NCBI RefSeq assembly: GCF_949628265.1
Contig: NC_088786.1
Coordinates: forward strand, 22,155,681-22,219,680
Direction: 5' to 3'
Length of the DNA stretch: 64,000 nt
Origin: Cloeon dipterum
Taxonomy: Eukaryota; Arthropoda; Insecta; Ephemeroptera; Baetidae
Positions 25,301-36,890 of the stretch are shown one piece after another. Each line of letters opens with the position of its first letter. Within the stretch, counting starts at the first letter, position 1. The notes beneath the pieces are model-generated. The model was not told where the DNA came from. It ran no database searches and was given only the letters and a program-made list of their open reading frames with translations. The position numbers and the translations under genes are program-made.

Positions 25301-28300
25301 AGAAATTTCGACGCTTAAATTTAATGTGAACGATTGGAGTTAAGCAATTAATTGCTGAGCTAAGCTATATCATAACATTATAAATTGTCGTTTGTTTCTT
25401 AATGATTACTTTAACTTTTTTACTGATCGGGCGATCTGGAAAAAAATATTGTCATCCTTTCCAATATAAGCTGAATTGCACAGCCAATGGGGACTGATGT
25501 AACAAATAATATTCCTTTATTTGGGTTGGCCTCGACTGCATCAAATACGATTTTCTTCATTGGATTTCGAACCCTCTCGTAAGCCACTTGAAAATTCCCT
25601 CCTCCGCGAAGTTAATAAAATGCCCTTCGACGGACTTCCTAATCAGATGAAGCCGGAGCTGCAAGCTCGGCGACAATAAATTGTGACTAAGTCTAAAAAT
25701 AATGCCCCAGACACTAATAAGCTGAGGAGCAGTGTGGGTGCGCGCGGTTTTCGCCTTCCTCTATGTATGGCTGCTTGATGACTAACTAAAAAAGGGAAGC
25801 ACACTGCCGCAAGCATTTTTTCATACACACTGTATTATGGCGTATGCCAGCAAAGAAACGATAAAATATAGTCCAGAAATACTCAAGCCGACGCTGCGGA
25901 AGCTTCCTTTTCCGCGGTGTGATTGCGTATGCATGCAACGCTCGTGTGCATGCAGCTAAGTCCCAACGCGGTGCGCCGGCCAAGAGTGTCTGCTTGCCAG
26001 CGATGGAACTGAATTGATGTGCTAGTTGCATCAAGGATTTCCACACAATCGATGTATGCATGCATGCTGCAGCTGCCTCGTGAAAGAAACATTCGATATA
26101 ATTGCCATTAGGTAGAGCTCGTTAGAGGGAGTTAACTGGAGCTTCAATTCCATCTCTTGAGGTGTGCATGCAGGCAGCCTCGGGTTCATTTTCATCTTTT
26201 CTCCTCTCCTTCGCAGTCGTAAAATTATAAAATTACTGGATCTTGCTCAACAAGCTGTATGGCCGCTTATGAAATGCAAAATTTATTGGCACTTTAATGG
26301 GCTTCACGCATATATTTCCCAGCCTGAAATTGACTTTGGTTATAAGTATCTATCTACTTGTAGAATGCACATGGGAATAGTTTCACCCGATGAAAAAGTC
26401 TGTTCAAAACACCGCTGCAGGTCAAGGATAGTAAAAAGAAACCGTTTTTGGGACCTAGTTAAAAGCTTGACTCCTTTGAACGAAGCGAAAGCCGAGTAGA
26501 AAACTAGCCGGCTCCTGCATCTAATTCCACTGGGTATCCGCTGCACCGGCGAGTCGAACAAAAAATTAGAATAGTGCATGCAGGAGTTAGTTGTGCGTGT
26601 ATGGGTTCACGGACAAATTAGAGCGAGCCCGCGAGGCCTCGGTGCACGCGGGAAATCTCATTGAAACGCGGCGTATTATTCTCTCACTGGCAATATGATT
26701 CTGCTTCCTCCGCGGAGGGGAGAGGGCTGTTCTTGTACATGCAGGTGGAGGCCTTAATTTATCATGATCACGTAACCCCAAGGGATAATGAGGCACAAAA
26801 ACCTTTTGTCCAACTTTGTACCTGACCTCGCACAGTCACACAAACCTAAAACCTAAGAAGTGAGTTGGTCATTTTTATTTTCTCCATAATGCAGGGTTGC
26901 GATATTTTCTTGGAACCATCAGTCAACAACTCTCGGCAAACAAAAGCAGTTGTTCCTTGAGAAACGTAATATCATATAAATTCCAATCGGAAATTGGCAG
27001 CGCCAAGGTTGAAATGCCCATTCATGCACATTATACGTTTATGGTGCCTTAATAGTCGTATCGAGTGCAGGTCTGAAACGATTAATGGAATAATTGTTAA
27101 ATTTTTGCGCTCTCAGCGGGAGTTGAATAATGGCTCATCGCCAGCACAATTAATTAAATAATTACTACTAATTAATATAAAATATATTAATAGTTAAATT
27201 CTCACATTCTAGGCGGAGCTGGTGGAAAAGGAGTGTGGGGCAAGCCAGGCTCTGAGCTGGCTGAGGAGTATGTGGACACCCATGATCCCAACTACGACAG
27301 CGACTCTATGGAAAATGGAGACGTTGAGCTTAAAACGATCTTCCCGATTCTCAGCGATGAGGAGCTGATGAGAGCTGTGGAGCCAATCATGCAGGAGTAC
27401 TTCGAGAATGGGGACACCAACGAAGCCTGCATCTCCTTTGAGGAGCTGCACGCTGGAAAGAAGCGCTATAGAGTACGGGAGTAATTTTGTCTTTTAATGT
27501 TTTTTTTTTAAATTTGTTACAAACTTGTGGCATGCACTGATGTTCAGCTTTTCAAGTCCTGATGACTTGGCTGCGTTCGAGCAATTACCTGGGCAGCGTA
27601 CTTATTCTCACTGAACATGTTCCAGCTGCCATACATTGCCATTGAGATGGCCATGGACCACAAGCCCTCCCATCGAGAGCTCACCTCTGTCCTCATTTCT
27701 GACATGTACGGCCGCATTGTCAGTGAGAGGGATATTGCCAGAGGTGAGTTTGATCGACGAGCAGACAAACTACTTTTGACCACGATAAAATAGATTTGAA
27801 TACTTTGAAAAATTGCAAAGAAAAGGCCAGAAAATTTTATTACTATCCCTTGAATGTCTGCTAAGATCAAATGGAGGTTGAAAATGAAAACGGTTTAAAC
27901 ATTTGTTATTACTTGTCACTCACCGTGCTCACTCTTTCAGCTTTTGACGAACTGCTCCGCAACCTGCCAGACCTGGTGCTTGACACACCAGACGCAGCCA
28001 CAGTGCTGGCCAACTTCCTCGCTCGTGTCGTAGCAGACGACTGCCTGCCCCCTCGCTACGTGTACGACCTGAGTGACCTGGCCAAGCAGACCCCAGGCTC
28101 CCCAAGCAAACAAGAAGGAGAAGAAGTCGAGCCCAAAGACAATGGGCTGGTCAATGGCGATGCCAATGGAACCGCGCCTGATACGCTTATGAACCAACAC
28201 TCAAGAGTGACCATCTCCAGGGCTGAGACCCTCCTGTCGCTGAAGCACGGACTCGTCCGTCTGGACAACGTGTGGGGCGTCGGAGGCGGCACCAGGCCAG

Positions 28301-29428
28301 TCAAGAGTCTCATCAGGCAGATGGTGCTGCTCTTGAGAGAGTACCTATCCTCAAGCGACTTGCATGAAGCTTCTCGCTGCCTGCAAGAGCTTGAGGTGCC
28401 ACATTTCCATCATGAACTCGTTTATGAGGTGAGCGTCTCGAAAATTTTATTCATAACCTATTTGTGCAGTGACCTATGAGAAACCTTGGAAGTTCAAACA
28501 AGAATAGTTCTGACGTTGCATTGCCAAATTTGGGCGAGGCAAAGACAATTGCCCTAACCTGAATGCGTTGTCAGTGATATTATTGTTTGCATTTAACAAT
28601 CACATATCAGATCCGTCAGCTGCATTTTAATTATATATTCCAATGCAGGCAAACCTTGGTGTCCTAGGTCTTGTGTCGGCAATAAAAAAAGCTATAAAAT
28701 AAAACAAACGCATTTCTCATAGTTAATTTCTTGGTCTCAGAGCAGCTCTAGATTTTCACTGGGTTTTGCTGTCCAGCGTGTCTTTTAAAATCTTAACACT
28801 TTTGTGGCCGACTTTTAAAGTGACTAAATTTTGCTTTGATATTTTTTCTTAATCGATGCAGGCCTCATTTCATAACTTCCTATTCGAGTATAGTTTAAAT
28901 ACACTGATTTCAATTTGAACACTTTTTCAAATGCCATCTTATTCTGAATTTCCTCGGATTTCAGGCTGTTATCATGACCATCGAAGCTGTGGTTGGACCA
29001 ACCGAAGAAAAGATGGTTCGTCTGCTCAAATTCCTGTCTGACGCAGTCATTATTACTCCTGACATGATGGAAAGGGTAATAAAGATTATTTTTTTGCTGC
29101 TGCTTGTTAATTAATTGACACTGATGATTGCCAAAAGTAAGCATCAATTGACACAATCATGCATATTGCAGGGCATCATGAGGATCTTTGAAGATCTCGA
29201 TGACATCTGTCTGGATGTGCCAGTGGCTCACAGTGTTCTTGAGAGATTCCTTGAAAACTGTGAGAAAGCTGGGTTCATAACGCACAATCTGGTCAGGAAG
29301 CTTCCAACAAGGTGAGTTTGCTCAAATCAGTGAGTGGTCCACGAAACTTACCATTCATATTTTGAAGGGGTCGCAAGCGATTTGTCTCCGAGGGAGACGG
29401 TGGCCGCATCAAGGATCACCTGTACTAA
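16340..29428 (+). CDS. Pdcd4: Programmed cell death protein 4 (PDCD4), complete, 7 coding exons
   Basis: Translation inhibitor. In the known family its two MA3 domains bind the helicase eIF4A, displace it from eIF4G and block scanning on structured mRNAs. Exons 16340-16625, 27213-27472, 27626-27743, 27941-28428, 28965-29075, 29172-29311 and 29368-29428 join in frame into 487 residues (human protein 469). The first exon covers the basic N-terminal RNA-binding region and ends at [13 protein letters not shown]. The second opens with the conserved [12 protein letters not shown]3-1 spans about 145-275 ([29 protein letters not shown]). MA3-2 spans about 310-445 ([29 protein letters not shown]). The C-terminus [14 protein letters not shown] keeps the Akt-type site RKRFVSE. 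ATG ATG in a good context (CCACC) sets the start. The acidic insert between the MA3 domains differs from vertebrates. Confidence 0.96.
17884..17902 (+). repeat. CT microsatellite
   Basis: An uninterrupted run of CT dinucleotides, followed by CGCTCGCG. GAGA-type factors bind such runs in insect promoters, but no gene start is seen here. Confidence 0.8.
25930..26582. repeat. Cluster of TGCATGCA motifs in the PDCD4 intron
   Basis: TGCATGCA or a longer form occurs at 25930-25937, 25947-25954, 26057-26067, 26165-26172 and 26575-26582. The core TGCATG is the RNA motif recognised by RBFOX splicing factors. The palindrome also resembles sites of some DNA-binding proteins. Five copies in about 650 bases is far above chance in AT-rich DNA. 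Confidence 0.7.
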
Positions 29429-30600
29429 AGCGCAGTGACTCCATTCCCTCCATCCCTTCTCTAGAAGAAAGAGCAGCCCTCATTCCTTACATTTGTACCA
29501 GAGTATCAAGGAACGAGCCATTCAATTATCACCTGAGTTGCAAGAAGAAACCCAGATGTTAACAAACATTATTCATTTTCTCAAAAAACTTGAAAAAGTA
29601 TGAATTAAAAGTACAAAAAGAGAAGAAATCTTGTAGCTTGAAACGAATATTGATGGCTGGATTGCTTGATAAAAAAGATACGCAACAACAAACAAATTGC
29701 ATGCTGATGCTTTTCATCTTCACTTTTGATGGGTAGCAAAATTATTCAAATTATATCGTTCTTTGCCTTCATGCAACTGTTATTAATTTCTGCAAAGTCT
29801 CACGGTGTTTAGCGTCTTAGTGATTTAACAAATTTACGAGAGCGTTTTTCAAATATCACCTGATTGTCATATGTGTTAGCGAAAAAAACATTGACAACTT
29901 AAAAATCCAACAAATATTTAACATATATACTCATCTTTACTCCCATTGGTAGCTGTGGAAAAGTTAGTAAAGAGACTTTTCTTTCCGTACTTATCTGCTG
30001 CGGCTGATGGAACACTTAACCAGAGCTGCAGTATTAGGACTAAACCGCCACACATTATAAAATGCATGATTTACCCACTGCCTGGTTAAATACAACTATC
30101 CAAAACGTAGCTCACTAGGGTCCAAAAGCGTTTATTTGACTTTCTCCCGGACTTGAAAACCAACAGACAAGCAGTTTAGTTCAATCCTTAGCCGAAAAAT
30201 CTGAAGACATAAATATGAAGCATAATGAAGGCTGAATTTGTAGTGGTAACAAAATATAATATTTTTCTCTTAAATACAGAGTAGATGAGACAATTCATTA
30301 TATATTCACATAAAAAAGTAACACTAATCAGGCGGCTCTCTGAATTTGTAATGGCATGAAAGGATTGTAATAATTGTTAGTTCCTAAGTGAAATTTTCTA
30401 TTGCATTTTATTAATGAAAAGTCTAAAAATCAATATAAAATAGCAAATGCACCAGTTCAATTGATAATAATTGGTTCTATTCATGATTTCCTTCTCAACT
30501 TGGTAGTAAATTGTAAGTTAATTTTCTGTAAGAAAAGAGGATAATCAATCGATTCATTTCATCTTGTGTACATTGGTTTATTTTGTTTCTAATAAATTAG
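29429..30600 (+). terminator. 3' UTR of PDCD4 and poly(A) signal
   Basis: No gene is seen after the TAA at 29426-29428. The first clear AATAAA is at 30591-30596, followed by a T/GT-rich stretch near 30615-30635 as expected downstream of a cleavage site. This would give a 3' UTR of about 1.2 kb. Earlier cleavage at a variant signal cannot be ruled out. Confidence 0.5.
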
Positions 30601-30632
30601 CATATTAACATGTATCACTCTGTTTTTTATTG
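30577..30632 (-). terminator. Possible poly(A) signals of KChIP on the minus strand
   Basis: TTTATT on the + strand (AATAAA on the minus strand) lies at 30577-30582 and 30627-30632. These are the likely ends of the KChIP transcript, which stops coding at 31058. They overlap the presumed end of the PDCD4 transcript. Confidence 0.4.
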
Positions 30633-31057
30633 TGAGTGCGAAATGAAACGACCAGATAAGAAATATCAAGTGGCAAGTATATTTTTAGGAATATTGCGCC
30701 TTACAAATAGATATTATCATCTGTATTCAATCAATCGTGGCGAAACCTCAATGCAATGTAACACAACATTATAATAATAATGCATACAATCTGTATATAC
30801 TTGGCAATATACGATGCAAGAGGGTACAATGAGGCCAAAAAGTGTTCTCATATTCAAAATTCTTTCCGTACACATTGAAAATTCAATTGTAGTAAAGCAC
30901 ACGGGTACAGCAGTCGGTGGCACAAAGTTTTTGTTTGTTAAAAGTACACACGAGTAAGTTATTCTGACGAGATTGCGAACTCATTTCTTGCAAATGTCAT
31001 ACTGTGAACACTCTGCTGCATTCACCAAGTGGATGATTTGGTCATCGTGGTCGTGGG

Positions 31058-34000
31058 TCAAATGGAGGAGTCAAACACACACATGGAATGGGAAATGGCC
31101 TCGTCTTGGGTGCAGCAGGCCAAAAACTCATCTAGCGTCACTACACCGTCATGGTTCTGGTCCATTTTCTGGTGAAAATATTGTATTCAGTTTCAAATTA
31201 GTAAAATTAAGTAAATTAAAACTACACTAAAAATGGGAAAAATATAGCTTCAGACATCAATGATAAAATGAAGTTACGAAATTTCAATTTTACCCTTAAA
31301 GGAATTTTTATAATAAAGATAAGACCACTTGGTAACATAATTTTTAAGATGTTAAAATATACATATAAAATGTCTTTGTGAAATTAAAATTTTTTCATGG
31401 ATGTGTGGCCAGTATAATGTAATGTAAAATTAAAATGAAAGTTACAGAGACAGAACAATAACAAAAGTGTTGGATTAGTTTTGTTTATAGTTATAATTAT
31501 CACTTTAAATTAACTTTCGAATTTTGTATTTCAATCAACTGGCTCTTCGTCAGTTTTCGAAAAACTATCATTCTATTTAGAGATGTTAATTTCCCATATA
31601 ACATATGGAAAATTGAAAATTAAATTATTGTGCGCTCATGCAAAAAAATATTATTTTTGGGGTAGATCTACAAGTCTTTTAACTATAAAATTAGTTGAAA
31701 AATTAAAAAGGTTAGCAACCCATGAAAAGCACTGGGCTGGACTCTTGAGCAGACAAATCATTAATTGATTCTAATGACAACAAGAGTAGGAAATGAAAAA
31801 TATTATTAATGTTTATTGCTAATCTATATTAAAATATTACAGTCGAAGAAAATCATCAATTAAATCAACATTAATACAGGCAAAAAATGACGAAGCAGTA
31901 ACCTGAATGAAATGAAAAAAGGAATTTAAAATCCCTCTGGGAATCTCTTATTGTCGGTGCGCAATACATTTATTTTAAATTTCACCGTGCTAATCAAATT
32001 TACCTGGAATATTCTATCGACTTTTTCTTTAATCACAGCATCATCGACGAATGGATCAGTGAACTTGCCCATGAGATCGTACACTGCCGTCACAATGTCA
32101 GTCATCTCATCCCTGGTGATGCATCCATCTCCGTTGATGTCGTACAGCCCAAATGTCCAGCGCAATTTTTCTTCCAAGGATCCCCGAGACAAAGTGGACA
32201 GTCCAAGAACAAAATCCTGCAAAGTTTTAAATTCATTTGAGCATCATGAATTATTATTGATTAAAAATTGGAGAATTTTGCGACTGTCATAGAAATCTCG
32301 CAAAATATGTATTTCATTAAAATCCTGTTGTACAAACAAACATGACATGCAAAATAATTAGTCATTTATTAGGTGTGTCGTTAAATATTATGAAAACAAT
32401 GAAACCAATGTCTCTTTGACCAAAGCTGCCTCTTATTAAAATGTAATTTGATGGCGTTCAATAAATAATATTCTATTATTATAAAACAATATAATTAAGA
32501 AAGCTTAACAATGAACAAGTTTCAGGTGGGCTTCAGTTATTATTCAAGCATTTAAAAACTGAATGGCTTAATGATAATTATTTTTCGTACAAAAGATGCC
32601 TGTTATAAATATAAAATATCAAAATTGTGAATGAGAATAGCATAACAAAGGATTTTTTGCTGCTAATAATAATTTTATACTGATGTTGCTGTTCCAAGAA
32701 GCTATTTTTTCATGCTTGAGCAAACCACAAATAATAGCAGTATCTTGTCCCTCAAGTCTTGGAAAATACCAAAATATAAAAGGATGCTTTATATTGATTT
32801 TTGTTTATTAAGTAAAATTTCAACATTGTATGTTCTTTATTCTATTATATGAATATCTTTTGCTAACGTATCGTTTCAACAAAAATCTGAGAGAAATAAG
32901 GAAATAATTTATAATTAAATTATGTTACTTGCATTGTGAGTAATGGATTTTTATTCTGCTATTGTAAATTTAGCAACTATATAGCCTTAATATTTTTGAA
33001 TTCGATCCTCTTTGAGCTTCTCATCTCATCTGGGCATCATTTCAGAAGTGTCAAGCATCTTTAGGAGGACATGAAAATAAACCTTTTGAAGCTGGAAGTT
33101 TTTTCAGTGCTGCGTAGTTAGTGAAATATGAAGTAGTGGTAAATATATTTTTCATACAAAGCAGGGCTTAACTTGTATCTCAAAAGCCTTTGTGTGTTAA
33201 AAAGTTAAAAATGTATCATCCAGATAGTTAGTAAAGTTAGCAAAATATTTGAACATTTAGTAAAAAGAGAAAAGATATACATGATTTTACGTTTATTAAT
33301 TTTTAGCAAGTGCATGGAGAATCTTTTGGGTAGCAAATATATTTCCTTAGTTTACAAACAATACATTTGGCGTTAAAATAATTTCAAATGCTCAGGTGAT
33401 AAGCTGGGGCTTAGACCAGATATAGAAGAAAAAATTAGATGCTGGCATAGAGAGTCAGGAGACCATAATATATTACCTCAAAACTAAGCAGCCCACTGTG
33501 GTCGTGGTCCAGCGTGTTGAAAACGTAATGCGCGTATTGACTGGTGTTGGCTGAAAGCACATGGCGCAGTGTATTAGCAAAAGCAGCTAAAATAATAAGC
33601 CGCTACTGGCGTTCTGGATTATAGGAAGCCATTGGGAACATTAATAAGGTACGGCAGCATTAAAGGGCGAGCAATATTGCTTTTTCTTTCCCTTCTATAA
33701 CAACGCTTGCTTTAACTTCAATTACACGGCAAAAAATTATTGCTGCCTCGAATATCGCATATGATTGGGATTGAAATGTTTGTGCGCCGCGTTTGCCTTT
33801 GTCTCGCGTGAGCTCTCGTTTTAATTCACAGCTTCTCTTTAATAAAAAAAATTCGGTACCCCATTCGAGATTGCTCACGAAACATTTGAGGACGGCTTGC
33901 AGGCAGCGCGCGACGAGTGCGATGAACAAATGCACGATTGAAAAGCAACGAGAACCTTTGATGGGGAAACGTTTCAGAGCACCTGCGTTTGATTATGAGA

Positions 34001-35638
34001 AAAGTCATGGTCGACCTGCCATATTCCCCGCCATTGAGCGCAAATAAAAATGCCGCTGTCAATTGTCGACTTATTCATGTTTCAAATATTCATGCTAAAG
34101 ATGGGCGGCGCGGTGATTGTAGAGCATCTGCCACCGACGTGTGAAAAGAGGCTTTTGCACTGTCCCGTTGCAGGGTGTGCAAATGAGTTTTCTTGCTTCA
34201 CACCCCACTAAGAAAAGGTTTATTGAACATAAACCTCTGTACCATATCTCCCAAGCAATTCATTCCCACACGTCGCTGAGTTATTACATAGCGCACAACA
34301 GCGCACAATATTTTGCCTCGATAAAAACGCAAATGATTATAACAAAAGAACATGAATTTGAGAGAGAAAATTATAAGTACATAATATGTAAGTCAATTAG
34401 TGATGATTCTATAATGTGAAACGCGACCAATAAATTATCATCTGTGATTAGGTATTTTCTATTAAAGAAGAGCTTTAGGTTCAACTTTTATTATTGCTAT
34501 TGGCCGTAAACAATCAAGAACATTCTGCATTGTTGGCTTTAGCAATTGGTTCACTGAGTCCGTTGTTTCTTATGGAATTTATAGCAACAGGTAACCTCTA
34601 CAATATGCAATTATGAAACCAGGACTGAGGTGAAGTTGTTGTTAAATTTTGATTTTGCTGAATTTTTCGAAAAAATAAATAGTTTGGCAATGATTTTTTC
34701 ACTTTGATTTCAATTTCACTCGTCGCAATGTAATGCGAATAATGAAGTAAATTATGGAATGATGCCTATATAGACTGACAGCATGATAACAAAAACCAAG
34801 AAAAATTCTTTAGTTGGAGATGATTTTCTATTTGGTTATTTTTGTTTTTAACTCAGTAAAATAACTAGTGCAAAATTTTAATTTTCTAAAGCTGTTCAAA
34901 TGGTGGTACTGTAGATTTTTTTTAGACATTTCTAGAAATACGATGCGCTCGCATAATCATTATTATACTCACCTCCTTGGGGAAAGAACTGCGAGTAGAT
35001 ACCCTTGAAAGTGTCCTCCCTGACAACTCCGGACGGACACTCGGCCTTGAAGCCGCGGTATATCCTCTTCAATTCAGGCTCCGAAAATCTGGTCGCTTTG
35101 CATAAGGCCTCCAAACTATCTGGTCTGTAACTTGGCGGTGCCTCCAACTCCTCGAGCTCCGAATCTGCTCTCGAGAAGCAAAAAAGAGGGTAAAAGCGTT
35201 AGAAAGGGCAGAGCAATCAGAGCCGTGGGCGGCCAAGTGGAGAAGAAATCAGAGAAACTGGAAGATCGCGCCCGCGTGCGTGTTTGTGCGTATAGCGTAC
35301 GTACGGGGGTGCAGTGTGGCAGCCGCGAAAACGAGAGAAAGCAAATGACGCTCACAATGCACTCAAACGAGCGGCTTCTTTTTACCCAAAGCAAACTTGA
35401 CTCCCGTCCAGGCCTGCTTGACGAAATTCAACAGCCTGCGGTAAATGGAGCGGGTGGCTCTGGAAGCTCGCGACGCTGACCCAGAGAGGCCCTGTCGTCG
35501 TGAGGACGTCGGCCCGTGGTGCAAATGATGCTGCTTGGCCTGCGGCGTCGGCCCCGTACTCACCATGCCGTACATGCCGCCGTTTTTCCGACCCCTGCCC
35601 CTGACGAAACGCTGAAATGCCATGAGAATGGGTAACAT
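31058..35638 (-). CDS. Kv-channel-interacting protein (KChIP), neuronal calcium sensor family
   Basis: Calcium-binding subunit that in the known family binds the cytoplasmic N-terminus of Kv4/Shal potassium channels and changes their gating and surface level. Minus-strand exons 35638-35386, 35164-34973, 33550-33477, 32216-32004 and 31168-31058 join in frame into 280 residues. The N-terminal 84 residues are basic and Gly/Ser-rich and end [15 protein letters not shown]. Residues 85-148 hold [19 protein letters not shown] and a degenerate EF-hand 1 (AECPSGVV). EF-hand 2 is [12 protein letters not shown] (about 163-174; Asp at position 12), EF-hand 3 [12 protein letters not shown], and EF-hand 4 [12 protein letters not shown]. 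The protein ends SMCVFDSSI. There is no Gly-2 myristoylation signal in this form. The start could also be the second ATG (MAFQRF). Other N-terminal exons may exist at 47046-47070 and 62894-62977, since the intron entering 35164 is phase 1. Confidence 0.93.
31169..34972 (-). other. KChIP introns between the EF-hand exons
   Basis: Three introns, 31169-32003, 32217-33476 and 33551-34972, are AT-rich and hold no recognised gene. A GC-richer patch at about 33780-34140 lies between EF-hand exons; both strands stay open there over some 90 codons, which I take as a composition effect. The short intron 35165-35385 is also noncoding. Confidence 0.55.
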
Positions 35639-36640
35639 TGCGCTATTCCAGCGATCCGCTATTTGTCCCTTGCTGCGTGATAGTTTTTAGAAACAGTATA
35701 TATGTGGCAGTGTGCAGATATGCAGACTTGAAATCCTTTCCACAGGCTTCTACACGCACGGCACGTTAAAAGCCACCAATCTGGCAGCTTTGCATTTATT
35801 GTGTTACTCCCCCGCATAGTCATTTTCCGTGCACAAGCTTTTAAAATTTTAAGGTATTTCGAGTTCGTGTGTGATGCCGGAGACAAGAGGGCCAACGTAA
35901 AAGTTGTACGCAGAATGTATTCGTTTAAGGTTGAGCGAAGGCAGTTGAGTAAACTTGATTTTCCAGCGAAACACAAAGGCATTTTTCTCCGAGTGCTTTT
36001 CGCAAAAAGTTCAATTTTCCGGAGGCAGCAGTGAGCTTCAAGAACTTCGCATATACTTTAAAAGCAGCCAGCCCGCTTCAGGTCTCTTTCAACGAGCATA
36101 AAATGAAAGAGTTGGCAAATAAACTGGCAAGCACAGAACCATTTATGAGCAAACAAAAAGGCGCACTTTTTTCTTCGTCTTTTGTATTAGGAGCATACGT
36201 TTTGAATTATTGGGGCGAGAACGGAAAAAAGACTACTCTGTGGTTTGAAGTTTATGATTAAATATTAAAATAGTGAAAACCAGAGAGTGCGTTTCAAAAG
36301 CTAGCTGAAGGGCTTACAAGTGATGTTTACTGGGATGCAAAACTTTTGCTTTGACTGAGAGTGGATGTACATGAAAGCATAAATTATAAAAAACAGCTTT
36401 TTACAAAAAATGCAAAAACCTTGAATAATCTGAAAAAGAAGGAAATTGTCCTGGTCGCGGTAAAATTGCGCATCGCTTAACCAACACACAAATTTTCACT
36501 GTCGAATTATTGTTGCCCTTTTCTTGCAACTAGGAAATTCACATTTAGTGAAATTTTAAAGGATATACCTCGCACGTTCTCATATTGCTCTTGAGCCTCA
36601 TCTCCAGTGCTTTACTTATTGTATAACGAAATTTACACCT

Positions 36641-36890
36641 CCGTTAATTTGTAAGAGGAAGTTTGTCACAGGATGGGCAAGTGGCGGGGTTGCGCAATCT
36701 TACCTTTTTTCATTTGCTATCTTTATGATTGTGTTTAGCAATAAGTCAATGGTAATTTTATGCCACTATTCATGAATCTCAATAATAAGTGGTGTCAATC
36801 GTTTTAAACGACCAGTGATTTAAAACTTCCTTCAGTTCGCAGCCCAGGATGACAGGTTAAGTGCTGCAGATGAGTCTTTTGGAGACCGTT
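36641..36890 (+). repeat. Diverged interspersed repeat, copy 1
   Basis: Shares in the same order with 49050-49250 the segments TAAGAGG.AGTT.TGTCACA, GGG..AGTGG.GGGG.T, AGCAATAAGT and AGT.CTGC.GATGAG. The copies are diverged, so this is either an old dispersed element or a duplicated noncoding element. It was aligned by eye only. Confidence 0.4.

Larger units (their letters stand above)
16626..27212 (+). other. 10.6-kb first intron of PDCD4 with GC-richer islands
   Basis: The intron runs from GGTGAGAT at 16626 to TTCTAG at 27212. No exon or transposon protein is recognised inside. AT-rich stretches alternate with GC-richer islands, roughly 19.4-20.1, 20.5-21.1, 22.3-22.9, 23.5-24.0 and 24.6-25.1 kb. 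Several frames stay open on both strands in these islands simply because stop codons are rarer there, so I do not call them genes. A pyrimidine CT repeat lies at 17884-17902. Enhancers or alternative promoters are possible but not shown. Confidence 0.6.

Noticed and set aside
25550-25640. GGTTCGAAATCC on the minus strand, resembling a tRNA B box
   Set aside because: No matching A box and no cloverleaf could be folded around it.
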